Positions 10,801-25,500 of a stretch of 64,000 bases of DNA are shown here, piece by piece. This DNA comes from Acanthosepion lycidas (taxonomy: Eukaryota; Mollusca; Cephalopoda; Sepiida; Sepiidae): the NCBI GenBank assembly GCA_963932145.1, contig OZ010581.1, positions 85,047,968 through 85,111,967 on the forward strand, in the 5' to 3' direction. Positions within the stretch are counted from its first letter, which is position 1. Each line of letters begins with the position of its first letter. The notes under the pieces are model-generated. The model was not told where the DNA came from. It ran no database searches and saw only the letters and a program-made list of their open reading frames with translations. The position numbers were made by a program, and so were the translations under genes.

Positions 10801-13800
10801 CGCTTCTACAATTGCATAGGCCTCCTTTTCAACTGATGAGTGCTTTTGCTTGGCAGAAGTTAAAGTTCTTGAAAAGAAAGCTACAGGTCGACGGTTTTGG
10901 GTTAGAGAGGCAGCAATAGCATGTTCCGAGGCATCAGTCTCAATCTCAAAAGGTAGAGTAGAGTCTATAGCCACCAGGGACAATTTTGCGATCTCCTTCT
11001 TTAGATACTTGAAGGCATTCGCTTGTTCTTTAGTGAGAGGAAAATGGGTAACTCTAGTTAAGGGATGTAATTTTTCGGAGAAATTTGATATCCACCTAGA
11101 ATAGTGAGAGAACATTCCCATTGCTCGTCGGAGAGAGGTATGGTCTTGAGGTACTGGCAGATCCACTGGCAGATCCACCAATCCTTTGAGTCTGTCGGGG
11201 TCAGGTTTTACTGAACCCATGCTTATAGTATACCCAAGCAAGTCCACTGAACTAAGTGAATAATGACATTTTTATTCAGTGTTAGGCCGTACTTTGCTGC
11301 GCTATTCATAAATTTTTTAGATTGTTGTCATGTTCAGCCTGGTTATGACCACAGATAGTAACATTGTCGATATAGGCGTAGGTTCCTCAGGGGTCTTCTC
11401 GCTTGATAATGTCATCGATGACTCACTGGAAACTTGCTACTCCATTGGTCACTCCAAAAGGGATTCGACAAAATTGGTACAGAGACCCAGCAGCTTCGAA
11501 GGCAGTATATTTTCGTTCTTCTGGTTTGATGGTAACCTGGTGATAGGCACTGGTTAGATCAAGTGTGCTAAATACCCAATAACAGGGAATCTCATTTACC
11601 ATATCCTCTATCCGAGGAAGTGGATAAGCATCCAGAAGAATGAACCGATTTATCGTCTGGGAATAATCCACGATGAGTTTCTTTTTGTGATTTTCAGGAG
11701 ACTCTACCAGAGTTTGTGCTCACCATGGCAATTGAGATGGCTCTATAATTCCTTCCTTCAGCATACGTGATATTTCTGAATGAATGAATTTAGTGTCAGG
11801 TAGGCTATGTCTCCTGGATTTTACTGCTATTGGATGACAGTGAGAATTTAGATTCGCAAACAGAGACGGGTAAGGGACATTATTAACTGCAGTTAGTCCA
11901 AAAACATTGAGAGGTGGAAGCAGTCCCCTGAAAGGTAATTTTACTGAAGAATGATGACGTAGGAAATTATGCCCAAGAATGACATCACAGCATAAATTAG
12001 CCATACCACTTAGATTGAGGGATACTATACAATGTCCAAGAGTAGAGGATGAATGGGAACTGCTAGTCATAAAAATTCTTTCTGAACTTGGCGAGATTGC
12101 CAATCCGAGCCTTTTAACCTCGTCAGAATTAATAAAATTTTCTGAGCTGCCAGTATCAATAAGTAATTTTAGAGACTTGCCTTTGATTTTTCCACACAAT
12201 GTTGTGCAAGATAGACTCTTTGAGAAATTATAAGATGGAATGGAACATACAAGAATAGACTCACCGTGGTTGATAGCAGCAGCTGTAGGTGATCTGCAGA
12301 CACAAGCAAAATGTCCTTTCTTTTGGCAATTTTTGCAAATGGAGTTTCGAGCAGGGCATCTAATTCTCTCATGTCTTTGATTCCCGCAGAAGAAGCATTT
12401 TTGTCCAGAGATGGTGGCCACATTATGTTCCTCATAGCACCCAGGCTTCAGTTACTCAGTTTGAGCAGTAGAGACAGATGCATTTAGTGAGTTCTGTTGA
12501 GAGTAGGATGCTAATTGTTTCTGTGCCATCTCAAGTGTTAGCGCCTGGTCATAAGCAGTGCCTAGATCTAGTGTTTTGTTCTCCAGAAGTCGTCGTCTGA
12601 TGTGATTAGACGAAATTCCATTTATAAATGCATCTCATGTATTCGTCTCTCGCCTGTATTGCTGTAACAGCCTGGAACTCGCAATCCTTGGCAAGTTTCT
12701 TTAAAGCTTGCAAATACTGGTCTACACTCTCATCAGTTTGTCGACGATGAGTAGCCAGCAGATGCCTACAGAAGATGGTATTTCTAGGCTGCACAAACAC
12801 TCCTTCCAGAACATCCATGGCTGAATCGTAATCATCCACGTCAGAGATGTGTTTAAAGATAGTGGGAGAGACAAGGTTGATAAGTAAATTCAGTTTCAGC
12901 CTGTCAGTCAGTGGAGTCTGTTGTGTTTCACTGGCCACTTCGAGAAAGATATGGAAGGATCTTTTCCAGTGTCGGCTGAGTCCAGTTTATTCAGGTCTAG
13001 ATCTGGGCATTCTGGCTTAAGACATTTTTCCATCCTGATAGATTTCTGGTAGAATAAATTGTTATGAAAAAGGGCTGAGTGGAAGTGAAAGAAGGCTGAG
13101 TCCGTATAGCTTGAGTGAAGCTTCATTCTACTAGAAATCTACTCCGGTAGCAAACCATTACAGGAAAATGGCCAGCTACCTCCTGGAGAGAGGAAAACAA
13201 AGACAAAGGGAAATCATTCAGTCCTGGAAAGTCAGAGAAAGATTAAAGAGTTCTTTTATTTTCACCACAGTGCCATAACTTTCAGTGAGTGAGGGAAATA
13301 TGAATAGTTATTTATTGGAGTATTTTAGAAACTAACTTGTTCTTTTTGGTTGCTTGTAGAGATCTGAATCTTTCAACAAGATATCCATCCTATGCATATA
13401 GTCAAACACTCTTGAATAGGTTGTTCAGAACAATCTACTGGCTTGAATCTAATTGAAAATTCATAGGAAAGCTTAAATGATCAAATTCTTAAGAGTAACC
13501 TTGATAAACATTAATGATTTGAAGATTTTTAAAAAATGTGAATTTTAAACAACTCCAATAAATAATACTAATACACCATTTTCTATAGAGTGTGCACAAA
13601 TTTTCTTAAAAACAAGAGACAACAAAAACAGCAAGAGAAAAACAGTTATATGAATTAAAAAAAAATGCTCAATGTATCTTAAAAATTGGAAAATAAAGAC
13701 CAATTTAAACTTTTTTCTAAACTATAATTAATAAGAATCCAAACCTTACTCCTACTGCAATTTCATTTATGGAGCATCATACAAGAAAAGTCGGGACATT

Positions 13801-16506
13801 TTTTTGTCTATTTGTTTTAAAATTCTTATATATGAATATATGATATTTTCTATCAGTTGAGGAAGGGAAAATTTGTATATTATAACAACTTAAGATATTC
13901 TATAATTTGCCAGGAGAAATTTTCTTGGGTGTTTTACTTCAAATCTTCCATTTAGTCACATACCTTAATTTAGGTTTATTATAAATGCCAATTTTTCATC
14001 CAATATAACATCTTAAATTGTTATTATAAGAAAATTTGTGTCCTACATCTTCACAGTACATATATAAGAGTATTAAGGCAAATAGAAGAAAAAAAAAAAA
14101 CTTAATTTTACTGCCTTATGTTCCACAAGTGAAACTGCAGTAGCAGTAAGTTTTGAATTTTTTATTAACTGTTTTAGAAAAAAGTTATACATGCAAACAG
14201 AAATGAGATATCTGCCATAATTTTCTTTTATTTAATTTTCTTTTCAGGTTGTTCAAGAATATGAAAGAGCAGTTATCTTCCGATTAGGAAGATTGCTTTC
14301 AGGTGGTGCCAAAGGGCCAGGTAAATATTATGCTTTTCAATACTTGATATGAGAAATTAATAAAGAATCCCATGTAAGAGTGCTGATCATTGAGTTGGCC
14401 TAGCAGCTGGAGGAGTCACTACTCACTGCTATTAATAGCTAAATTATTGCTGTGTTCTATTTCTGCATCAGAATTTAAATACTGAAATAATAATATAATT
14501 CTATTGTTTATATATATTCAAAATATAAGCAGAAACAAAATAATTTATTAACTCTAGATAAGAAAACACTGCAGATTGTTGTGTGTTGTTATTTTAATAG
14601 TAAATTCACAAATGAAATTTGAGAATTTGAATTTACCATAATTTCTCAAAAATAATACACACCCATAGATAATTCACACCCCAACAAATGATCCAAAAAT
14701 TAAGAAATATCTCTATCCCTACATATCTCTATATGCATCTATAAATTTTGTCAAAAAAAAACAAAAAAATAATTACGAAAACATTTTGTCGACCTTGCCA
14801 ATTAGAATAAAATCAAAACTAAGCAGCTAAAATAATGTTGAAAATTACCAGCGGTTTTCCTGATAAATATAACATTTTATTTTACCGTCAAAATGTGTGA
14901 GTTATAGTGCAAATTTTAAACAAAAAGTAATAGAATTAGCAGAAAGAATAGAAAACAGAGCTGCAGCTAGAGAATATGAGTTAAATGAGGCTAACATACA
15001 TTTAGGGAGAAAGAATAAAAATAAACTAAAAAAGTGTAAATCAAGTGCCAAAGCTATAGGCAGAGGAAGAAAAGTTCAATATCCAAATATGGAATAAAGT
15101 TGATTTTGTGAAAGAAAGACAATCAAGTGGATGTTCCATAAGTACTGTGTAAATAAGAATGAAGGCAAAAGAACTTATGAAAACGATATATCCTGGAAAC
15201 ACATTTAAAGCTTCAGCAAACTGGTGTTTTCTTTTAATGAAGACGTTTGATATATCTATTAGGAGAAGGACATCCATAGCCCAGTGTTTGCCTGATAACT
15301 ACGAAGATAAGCTTTTGAATTTTCAGTGTTTTGTTATTCAGCTAAGAAAAAAGCACACCTATCCTTTAGGCTGTATTGGAAATACTGACAAAACACCGTT
15401 GATTTTTGATGTGCCTTGTTTTCAAACTCTGGAATTCAAAACAACTGGAAATGAGAAGAATAGGTTCACAGTCATGCTTGGTGCATATCGTGATGGTAAG
15501 ATGTAATTTTTTACGTAATTTTTAAACAAAGAACACTGTCAAAAAACGTTGAGTGCCCAGCCGGTATGATAGTAAAATGTCATGAAAAATGGTGGATGGA
15601 TGAGAATTTCACAAAGGACTGGCTGCTGAATGTTTAATATAAACAGAATTTGCAAGAAGTAGACGTATGTTGGCTCTTGATGCATTTCATTGCAATAGGA
15701 TGCCTTGCATAAAGAATATACTTCAGAAGAGGACTGATCTTGTTATTATACCAGGGGGAATAATTGGCCAACTTCAAGTAATGGATGTTGTCTGCAATCA
15801 TCCATTTAAACAAGAGATACATAGAAAATGGAATGACTGGATGTTCCCAGTTTTACTGCTGGTGGCAACAGGAAAAAACAGAGTTGGAACTTATTGTAAA
15901 ATGGATTCAGGAATCTTGGGATTTCGTCAGTGAGGATGTTATAAAGAGAGGTTTCAAGAAGTGTTGTCTCATGACAACTATGGATGGCTCTGAAGATGAC
16001 ATCCTTCGGCAAAAGAATGAAGAGGCCAAAGATAATTTTGAACAGGACAAACATAATATTGTAAATATTAATTTGCTTAATGACAATTTAGATATTAATT
16101 CTATAATAGAAAGTGATGATGAAAATTAAAATTTCAGTAAATTGTTAACTTGTATCCTATTTTCTTCAAAATTGGCCTTTTTTAGATTTTTTTGCTAGAT
16201 AAAAAATGCAGTTACTGATAAACATAAATTTATTGGCAAAAAAATGCCTGTATTCAGACTTTAAATTCTTCTATTGCTCAGTCAATTTGACTGAGCAATA
16301 GAAGATTTCCCTAATCATTTCTATAATAATTCTAATCAATATGCTTCTTTATATGATTTGCTCCTTACCTCCTCCCTCTCCTGGCTCTCCTGTGAAACAT
16401 CACAATACTCGTACAAATCTTGGAAATTTGCATCACACTGCTGATATATTTATTAGACAGGAAAACTTTTTTCTGTTATGAGTGTACTCATTGGGATTCA
16501 TTTTGT

Positions 16507-16545
<39 letters not shown>

Positions 16546-19500
16546 AGATGCTCTTTGGAGTGAAATTTTTAAACTTCCTATTGAAAATTTTTGGGTAAAA
16601 ACCAGTATCTGCTTTTGTGTCTTCTTGGAAATATTAAATGAAGCCACAATCTTCTTTGTTCACTCCTACTTGTTCAGCTGCTGCAGCCCATAGAAATCAC
16701 TTTTGACTCATCTGGAGTATATTTGCCTGACTTTACAATAGAACTGAGTTTCTATTCTATGATTTGCATATCACTCTGTCTATAAAAGTTGGTTTACTGT
16801 GTTGTGCTAGATCATTTTTTTCTTGCCAGAATCTGTCTTGCATCTTAAGTCTACCATTCATCCATGAATTGAATATTGGTACATCGTCACTGGTGTTTCT
16901 GCTGTGTATTTAGAAATTCTACATAAAATCCAAAGAAGAATCTGCAATGTTAAAAACTGTTCATCTTGGCTTGTTACTTTCTCACCATCTTAATATAGCT
17001 TCCCTGTGACTTTTCTATAAATATTTTTGATGTAATGGAATAACCTGTCACCTCCATGAGTGACTACACTATAGGTAGTAACTACCTATAAGTATCTGTA
17101 AGTCAGTGGATCCCAGCTAGTCAGAGACTAGCTGGGATCTGTTAAGTACAACTCAGACTTACACAAGTACTACCGACCTTCCAATAGTAGCACTCACTAC
17201 TGGATTGACTTGTGACAACCTTGTGCATAGCTGTTACCTTTATTCTTATTGTACTGGTTTCTTACAATAAACCTTTACTTATTTTAACTGCCTTGTTTTT
17301 CAAGTATATATTCCTATTAGCACGGAAAATAACAATTTTCATGATGTTCTGATGAGCTTTCCTCTTTGGTACCTTGAGTTTACAAACTTAAGCACAGTAC
17401 TAGATTGCCAGCTAGGTCTCACCATTTTACAGTTGAAATTACTAGAGATAATCATTAATTCAATGTTAAGGTTTTTTTCTCTTCCACTTCTTGGAACTGT
17501 CTTTAGATTTCTTGTTTCCCAGTCTACTTTGATCTTTGAAAATTTAAATATAATGTTTTCTTCTTTTTCTGTATCCTTTAATCTTGTTTTGTTATTGTCC
17601 TCTCACCCTAAGAATGATTTTTCTCAGGTTCTTTCACTCTCAGTAAGCCTTTATGTCTTAGTAGTCACCTTGCTTTGGGTGAAACAATTAAGAAAAAAAA
17701 GAAAAAGATCATTTCTTATATCTTACTGAAATTCCTAGTTCTTAGTGCAGATAAGTAAAACTGAATTTTAAAAATTACCTTTACTATTCAATTCCAATCA
17801 AGTCTTTTGTGATCTTCCTAAATAAGTGATTTTATTAATAGTTCTTATAATAAAATCACTATTTATAAAATAAAAACTATTTTCTGTCTTGAAAATTCTA
17901 GTAACTTTAGTTAGATCACAGCATGGCCATAAAGGAAAATAAACAATAATCCCTTTTTTTCTTTAATTCTATATTTTGAAAATCTACCAATATATTATAA
18001 ATCTATAACATGCCATACAATAGTATTATCGATGGAGTCTGATATTGTGTGTGTGTGTGTGTGTGAAAGAGAAATACAAGTGCCACTTACAATTTACATT
18101 GAGTCACACTGAAGATACAGGCACACTTTTAAAATTTTTGTCATCCAATAGATTTAGACTAGATGTCTCCACTGATTTGTTTAAAAAATTAGCATACCAG
18201 GATGAAAAAATATCCCAAACTTAATGATTACAAAGAAAAAATAAATACAAAAAAAATGCATTCATAAAAATATATGAATAACAAAATACTTAAATCTGTT
18301 TTAATTACAGTAATTTTGCATTATATACAAATCTTTCAAACAATAGCGTAGTTCAATAAAACCAAAAAGAACTTTTGTCTGTATGGTAATATATATTGGT
18401 GAATATAAATCCAAATTGGATGAATCTGCAGTCTGCACTCTCAAAATGCCATGTTTACATTGACACAGTATAAAGGAAGATACACGTTCAAATACAATAA
18501 CGATACTGAGAATAGGGTTTACAGATATTGTGAAGCACTAGATGTCATCTAAATTACACAAAAATGACATCTGATTTACACAGATATATTTACCAAAGTT
18601 ACAGAAAAATATCTTGAAATACTAAAGAGTAAATTTATTCAATAAAATTGCCATGGCCTCCAGACGACTTCAACTCTTCTGGACAGAAGAGTTGGTGAAT
18701 ACTGCCATAATTCTTGCTTTCAGTTCATCCTTGGTATTACAACAAGTTTTGTTGGTCTCTCACTCAACTGTGCCCAACACATAATAAGGAGCTTGAAGTC
18801 TAGGAAGTTGGGTGGCCAGATGTAAGGGGTGATGTGATTGCAGAAATTGTTTGACAACCATTACTAGGTTCTTCTGCTTGTGTGGCATGGTGCAGAGTCA
18901 TGTTGCCAAACAGAGGGTCTTCCACCCCCTTTGTCTTCCACTACCTCCTCAAGGTACTTGATGTAGGCCTGAGTCCCTCACCAACAAATTCAGGAGTTCT
19001 TTTTTTTTATCAGAACAATCGGTGAGCTTTCCAAGCTGCTGTACCTTTTGTAATCACCATTGTACTCATCCAATTCTTTCTGAATCCTTAGCACTGTCCT
19101 TAGATTGACACCAAAACACCCTGAAATGTTTGTCTTGGAGCTTCTGGCACAAATGCCAAACAGTACAGCATGCTGTTTCCAAATTACTGGTAGAGTTAAT
19201 TGCATCCTGGTGCTCTTTTTCTCACAGACAGTGCCCAACTGACCTTACTATACTGTGCAGTCAACAAAATCAAAAATAACATGCATGTATAAAATAAAAA
19301 ATATAAAACGACGACAATTTACCAATCGCACTATGTAGAAGAAAAGTAGCATTAAATTTATGTATTTAGTGACATTTATTATGATCACTACTTCATATTA
19401 AAAATTAGGCATTAACAATTAACACTTTTCAGGAAGAATATTAGCAGGTGGAAAGTTTCTAGTTCAGTTGTATGCAAAAGGAAAGTATTTATTTGCCTAC

Positions 19501-22500
19501 TCACTCAACTGTAAAAGGCCATATTTAAAGTGGGAATCAATGCATATATGGGATTAATAACATTGGCCATCTCCCTTGACATTTCCATTTTGAGGGAGTG
19601 CAATTGTGCTGAACTTCAAATTGAACACAATCATGAATAGTTAGGACAGATTGTGAAGGGACTTATTGAGACAGAAAAATCTACCGTATTCAGTTTTAGA
19701 GGAAATTTATTTGTAGTGAAATTGGGTAGATTAGGTTTGGAAGATTCTGTAAAATAATTTTAACAATTCATATTGTATTTGCTCTCTTAAAGGATTAATA
19801 CTGAACTAAATGAACATCTCATCCAATCTGAAATTGATCACCTAGTACAACAGTTCCCAATTTATTTATTTTGATGAGTGGATTTCAATAGCTACAATGA
19901 AAGTTTTTGATTCATCTCTTTGGATTGGTTCTTATAACCAATTAAAAAGACAGAATCATAAAATCCATAATAGAACAAAGACAATAGTGCATGTACAATG
20001 TACAATGGCAAAACATATACATACTTCATCTTATGACAGGTACATATTCTGCAGTGTTATGTGGTCTCACTATCTCTTTTGGCTACATCTGGAAAGTTCA
20101 TAATGACACATGGAAGCAACCACTTTCTAATCATTCTGTGACACTAAGCCGTTGACCCGTGGTCAACTCCCAGTCCCAATATGTGGCCCCAGTGTCGAAT
20201 TCTGGTCATCGATGTTAATGGCTTCATCAACTGTACTAGTTCAATGCAAACTCTATCGTTCCCAGCTCACTTGCAACGTCTGGTTACTGGAGTAACTGCT
20301 TCAATCTCAAGTCTAACCTACCCATGTTGTGACTTTGATCTTAGGTAGACAAGATCAATCAGGCGTCAGGCCGTAGTGTAAGCTGAGTCCAAATTGAAGG
20401 TGGCATTGCACAAGCGCAAAGAAAAAATAAATAAAAGAAAAACCCAAGAGGTTCAAGTATGTTAGGAAATAACAATTCAACTTTATCCTTCTGTTATATA
20501 CAGGAGCTTGTTTTTCTCCCAGCCGGTTTCCTATGAAATGTGACACTTCTATGTTTCAAGCAAGTTAGTCCTCTAAGTCAACAGGTTTAGTTTTTAAGTG
20601 CTGGCTTAACTTCTTTCGTCAGTATAACTTGCTATGGGTAGATTAGGCTGATGGAATCTCTCGGTCAGCTTCTGCAAGACAACACTCTGGTTCCCGACAC
20701 TCAAACTGTCTCTGACTCTGTCTGGAGCTGAACTGCTACTTTACTTAACTCAACTCAACTCCTGAACGACCCATCGTCGTTCGTTTATATGGGTACCGAC
20801 CAAAACCCGGTGTGTAGGCCTGACATGGCCTGAGGTTCTCGGTAATCTCTATTTCTAACAAGAAATCTCTTTGTTGTCAGGACAGGAAAATTGATTATTT
20901 CCCATTTTTGGAAAATTAACCACTTCCCATTTCGGTGGGGGGACTCCGTCGTTTGTGAGGGAAGGTCGGAGGAGAGCTATCCTCCTAGACTCCTTCTCTC
21001 TCACATTGATATCTCCTACCAATCCCTTCACTGGGCGTTAACATCTTCTCCGCCTTACTCATCCATTCACCTCCGCCTATCACCATGCTACCATGCGATC
21101 AATGATCTCTCACCAGTGTGGGTGTGGCTAAGCTGGCCTCCTTAAAATTATAATCTAGATTTTTTGTTTACAAAATTCTCCTTTCCCATCGGTCAAAATT
21201 TTTTACAATTTCCACATTGCCAATTAAATTTTTATCACATCTTCTCTTTTTCCTGGGCTACCCAAAAGTCACTTAGCCAGCACTCTTACTGTCTCATTAA
21301 TCACTGTCAAAGTTTGCCAGCTGGTTCTTTACACTAAGTTAACTTTATAATGGAATCCATGACTTAAGAAATTAAATTCTTTTATCTCACCAAATCTCAA
21401 TTCTCCACTATTTTCTGGGGATTGCCAAAAGTTTACAACTGCCACATTGCTATTCAACATCTTAGTGTCGGTCGGCAAAGTAAATGATAACAATCCTCTT
21501 ACCTATATCCAGACAATGCCAAAATTTTATAATTGCCACATTGCTTCTCTTCACCTGTATCCAAGAAAAAAAATGTTATTTTTTTTCTTGGATACAGGTG
21601 AAGAGAAGCAATGTGGCAATTTTGGCTGATAATTCCATATTTGCCTTTCTTTCTATCTCCCTCGGTGAGACATAAATTAACTCGACAGGACAATACTTCA
21701 CACGTGGCTTTTTCCCGGATTTACAGTCTTTTGTGAAAAGTATCTTTTTCTTTCTTTTTTTTTTTAAATAGAATTAAAATCTTTTTTTTTTTTTTTTTTT
21801 TTTTTCATCGATCATTCTGTCTTTTGAGATAGCTCTTTTCATTTTTTCACTTTAAGAAGGTCTATTTTCTGTTTTAATTTCTATGATTAATTAGTTAGCC
21901 AATTACCATAGCTAAATAGTGTCACAATTCTAGAAAATCCTGATTCCAAATGCAAACTGCAAAAATTAATGCCAACACCAAAGCAAAAAACAATATGGGA
22001 CATGATTTCATGTGGGGGGAAATAATAGCAGCCCTTTGAAACATCTCAGCCACAATAACACAAAGATTACAAACAAAATGGATATTGCAAATATCCTGAC
22101 AGAAACTTTTCACAAAATGAAGAAAAAATTAACTTCCAGTTGGAAAATGCAGAAAACTAGAACCAAGTATTCAGCAAAAAAGAATTACAATAGTCACTGA
22201 TCAAAGCTCACAATATAGCTGTTGACACTGACAACATCCGCTACCAGCTTTTGAAACAATTACACAAATTTTCCCTAAATTATTACAGATTTACAATATA
22301 TGAATCCATGGCATTGTCCACAAAATATGAAAACAGGTCACTATGATTCTTATACCCAAACTTAAGAAACAAAATATTGTTGTCTTTTATGTGCCGTGTT
22401 CCTTCAGGGTGTAAGCAATCATGGTTCTCTATTTCCTCCTGTCCCTTGTAGCTCTCAATAAGCTTTGACTTTTTGTTATTTCTCCCAGACCTTGTTCTAC

Positions 22501-25500
22501 TATACACTTGTTTAAGCCCTTTAAGTATGTCATATGTTGCTTTTCCTTGTCGCTCTTTTCTTCTGTCTTCCCTGTGAGTATCAAATTTTCCAAGCCTTCC
22601 TTTCTCATTTTATGTCCCACAAATTTCAGCTGCCTTTTCCTGATGTTAACCAATGAGTTTTCTTTTTGTTTGCACCCTCTCCAAAACCTCATTGTTCAGT
22701 TCATGGTATCCTCAGCATCCTTCTGTAGAACCATACCTCTGCTGCCTCAAGTCTCTTCATCTTTATGGAGACTGTCCAACACTCGCTGTAACCGAGGATA
22801 GATCTCACATAGCAGTTCAGAACTCTTTTCTTTCTTACCAGTGAAAGCCTCCTGTCTCATAATACTTTACCTAGCCTTTGGAAATGCATCTTTGGCCATC
22901 CCAATATGTCTTCGGATCTCAGCATTGCACTTACCGTCCTGTCAGAACATTTTCCAGATATTCAAATTTCTGTACCTGCTTGACTTTAGTGTCTCCAACC
23001 TGTAAATCGCATTTCGGCCTCATCTTTTTACTGATGACCATGCATTCTGTCTTCTTGTAGTTTATGCTTAGCCCCTTCTCACTTTCCTTCACTACCTTCT
23101 TTCCTTTCCATGTTTGCTATCAGCACAGTGTCATCTGCATATCTATGTTATTAAGATTGTGGCCGCCAATGATGAATCTTGGTAGGCTTTCCAGTTCTCT
23201 CAGAATTGCTTTGCAATATAGGTTGAATAGGTCTGGTGAGAAGACACATCCTTGCCTGTTTTTGTATATCTGCTGAACTCATTTTCTATCTGCATGCAGG
23301 CCATTTGCTGCCTGTATAGGTTCTTGATTATTCTAATACCTTTCTTTCAAGGTTGCAGATCCTTGTGGTATACTTTGTCAAACACCTTTGCATAGTGTAT
23401 AAAACACAGGTGCATGTTCTTCTGCATTTGTCTTGCTCTTTCTGATATCATTCTGAGCATGAATATCGCGTTCCTTGTTTTGGTGTCTTTAGCAAACCCA
23501 CATTGTTCTTGTCCTGTCTCTGTCCTAATTTTGCTGTGTGCTCTATTCATCAGAATATGGATGATGAGTTTTGTTATGTGGCTCATTAGGCTGATTGATC
23601 GATTTGCACCTGGTTTCTTAAGCACTGCTGTGAAAATATATCTGCTTAGATCTTCAGGTATATATCCCTGCTGTTCTAGATTTCATTTATTATTTCCATA
23701 ATCTTGTTTATGTCAAAATCATCTAAGGCTATCAGCATCTCTGTGGCCATTTGGCCATTGCCACTTCTACTTTAGTTTTTAGAATTTCAGGCCCATTGAT
23801 AATTCTGTGTATTGCTGGTTGTTCTCTTTCATCATGGAAGAGTTCTCCAATATATTCCAGTGCTGAAGACTTTTTTTCTTTTCTTATATGAGTGTTCCAT
23901 CCTTGGATTTTATGCATTCTGTTGACGAGCAAGTCTTTTGTCCTTGATAGTTCCCTTATATGTTCATGCATATCTCCTTTGTGGTACTCAGTCTCTCTAT
24001 TTTTGCATATTTTTTGTTTAGCCACTCTTCTTTAGCCTGCCTGCATTTGGTCCTTATTTCAATGCATAGTTTTCTGTATTCCATTCCATATCTTTGCAGA
24101 GTTTTCTGTTTCCTTTGCATCATGTCGAGAATCTCATCATTGATCCATTTGTTTTTTCTTCTTCATCCATTCTCCTTTGGGATGATATCGTTTACTGATG
24201 TCAGTAAAGCTTCTTTTAGTGTGTTCCATTTCAAGTTTCCATTTCCATTTTGTCCCTTGCATCTACTCTTCACAGTGTCCATATATTTTTTCTTCAGGTT
24301 CAGGTCACTCAGTTTGGGTGCTGTGTTAGGCTTTTTCAGTTTCTGTAGTTTACATATAACAGGGCGATGACACTTGGGTAGGTTTAGCAGTGAACCATTG
24401 CATTGCTGAATTTTTGTTTATTGTTATACAGGCTCGATAAATTCCTCTGACTAGTTATGTTTATAAAACATTTGAAAGAATGGTAAACCACAGGCTAATA
24501 TGGTTCCTTGAGACCAATAATCTAATCACAAAAAACCACTTGGACTTCAGGAATAAAAGAAGCCCTATTGATCATCTAGTCTGCTTGAAAACTTTTATTA
24601 AAAAAAAAGAAAAGAAAAAAGAAGACTTACAGTATTCTTTGACCTGGAAAAGAAGTATGACTACCTGGAAATATAGCATAATGAGAAATGTAAAAGAATT
24701 TGGACTGAAAGACAGGTTGCCAATTTTTATCAATAACTTCTTAAGGGATACTTCAAAGTTCATTTAAAAGCTCCAAGTTTATAAAATTTGCATTTGATTC
24801 ATTTAATATGAAAAATATGCATGTGTGTGTCTCTTAATTTGAGAAAAAATTTACAATAAAGGATCAAGTAACATTTGCATGCCCTATTTTCAGCATCGCC
24901 ATGCATTTGGGTCTGTATTGCCCTTTGTACTGTAACAACTTGTATTACAGTTCTGAATGACTGTAAACAGAGATACTACTCCTGAATATATATTGTTGAC
25001 CCCTTAAAGGTTTTTTTATAAAAATTTCGAGTCATTTCTTTTGTTTGCCACTATTTTCTCAATATTCAAATGTGTTTTTAATATCAAGTTATGTTTAAGA
25101 ATTCCTCCATCAAAAAAACATTGAATATAGTATGATGGTTCTTTTAATAATTCTTATGGGCTGTAATTTTTTGTGTTATTGAATAACAAAACTCAAGAAG
25201 ACCAACAAAATTGGAATATATTTACTATAACCAATATTTATTTACATGCAACTTTTATTGTTTCAGAACATTGTAAAAATTAAAATATTGAAGTAGAGAA
25301 TTATTGTTTTTGTTTTTATCGTGGCAGATAAATTTATAAGCCATTATTTAAAATTGTAAATTACTTTTTTTTTTATAAGATTTTTATAAGAATTAATCCG
25401 TTCTTAAGTTGTTTCATTGAATTTACTTTGGCTATAATGAAATATTTCATTGTATACAGCTCATTTGGAAGAAATCTAATCTTTTACTTTTTTCTTTCTC

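Larger units (their letters stand above)
9117..13269 (-). mobile_element. Ty3/gypsy-type LTR retrotransposon, near full length, inactive
   Basis: The element is 4,153 bp, bounded by 210-bp direct LTRs that start TG and end CA and flanked by the 5-bp duplication GTGCC. On the minus strand the order is gag, CCHC zinc knuckle, aspartic protease, reverse transcriptase, RNase H, integrase: the Ty3 order. Frameshifts and in-frame stops break gag and pol. The LTRs differ at only a handful of positions (for example 9190, 9219, 9226 and 9317 in the left copy), so the insertion is not old compared with the LINE relics around it. It lies antisense inside a stomatin intron. I could not identify a standard tRNA primer-binding site next to the 5' LTR (left of 13060). 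Confidence 0.96.

Noticed and set aside
17352..17729. 125-residue open frame with hydrophobic runs
   Set aside because: T-rich intronic sequence easily gives Leu/Phe-rich frames; no domain, no splice context matching stomatin.
23960..24370. 136-residue plus-strand frame with hydrophobic composition
   Set aside because: Antisense of the LINE linker domain; hydrophobicity reflects reverse-complemented Lys/Glu codons.
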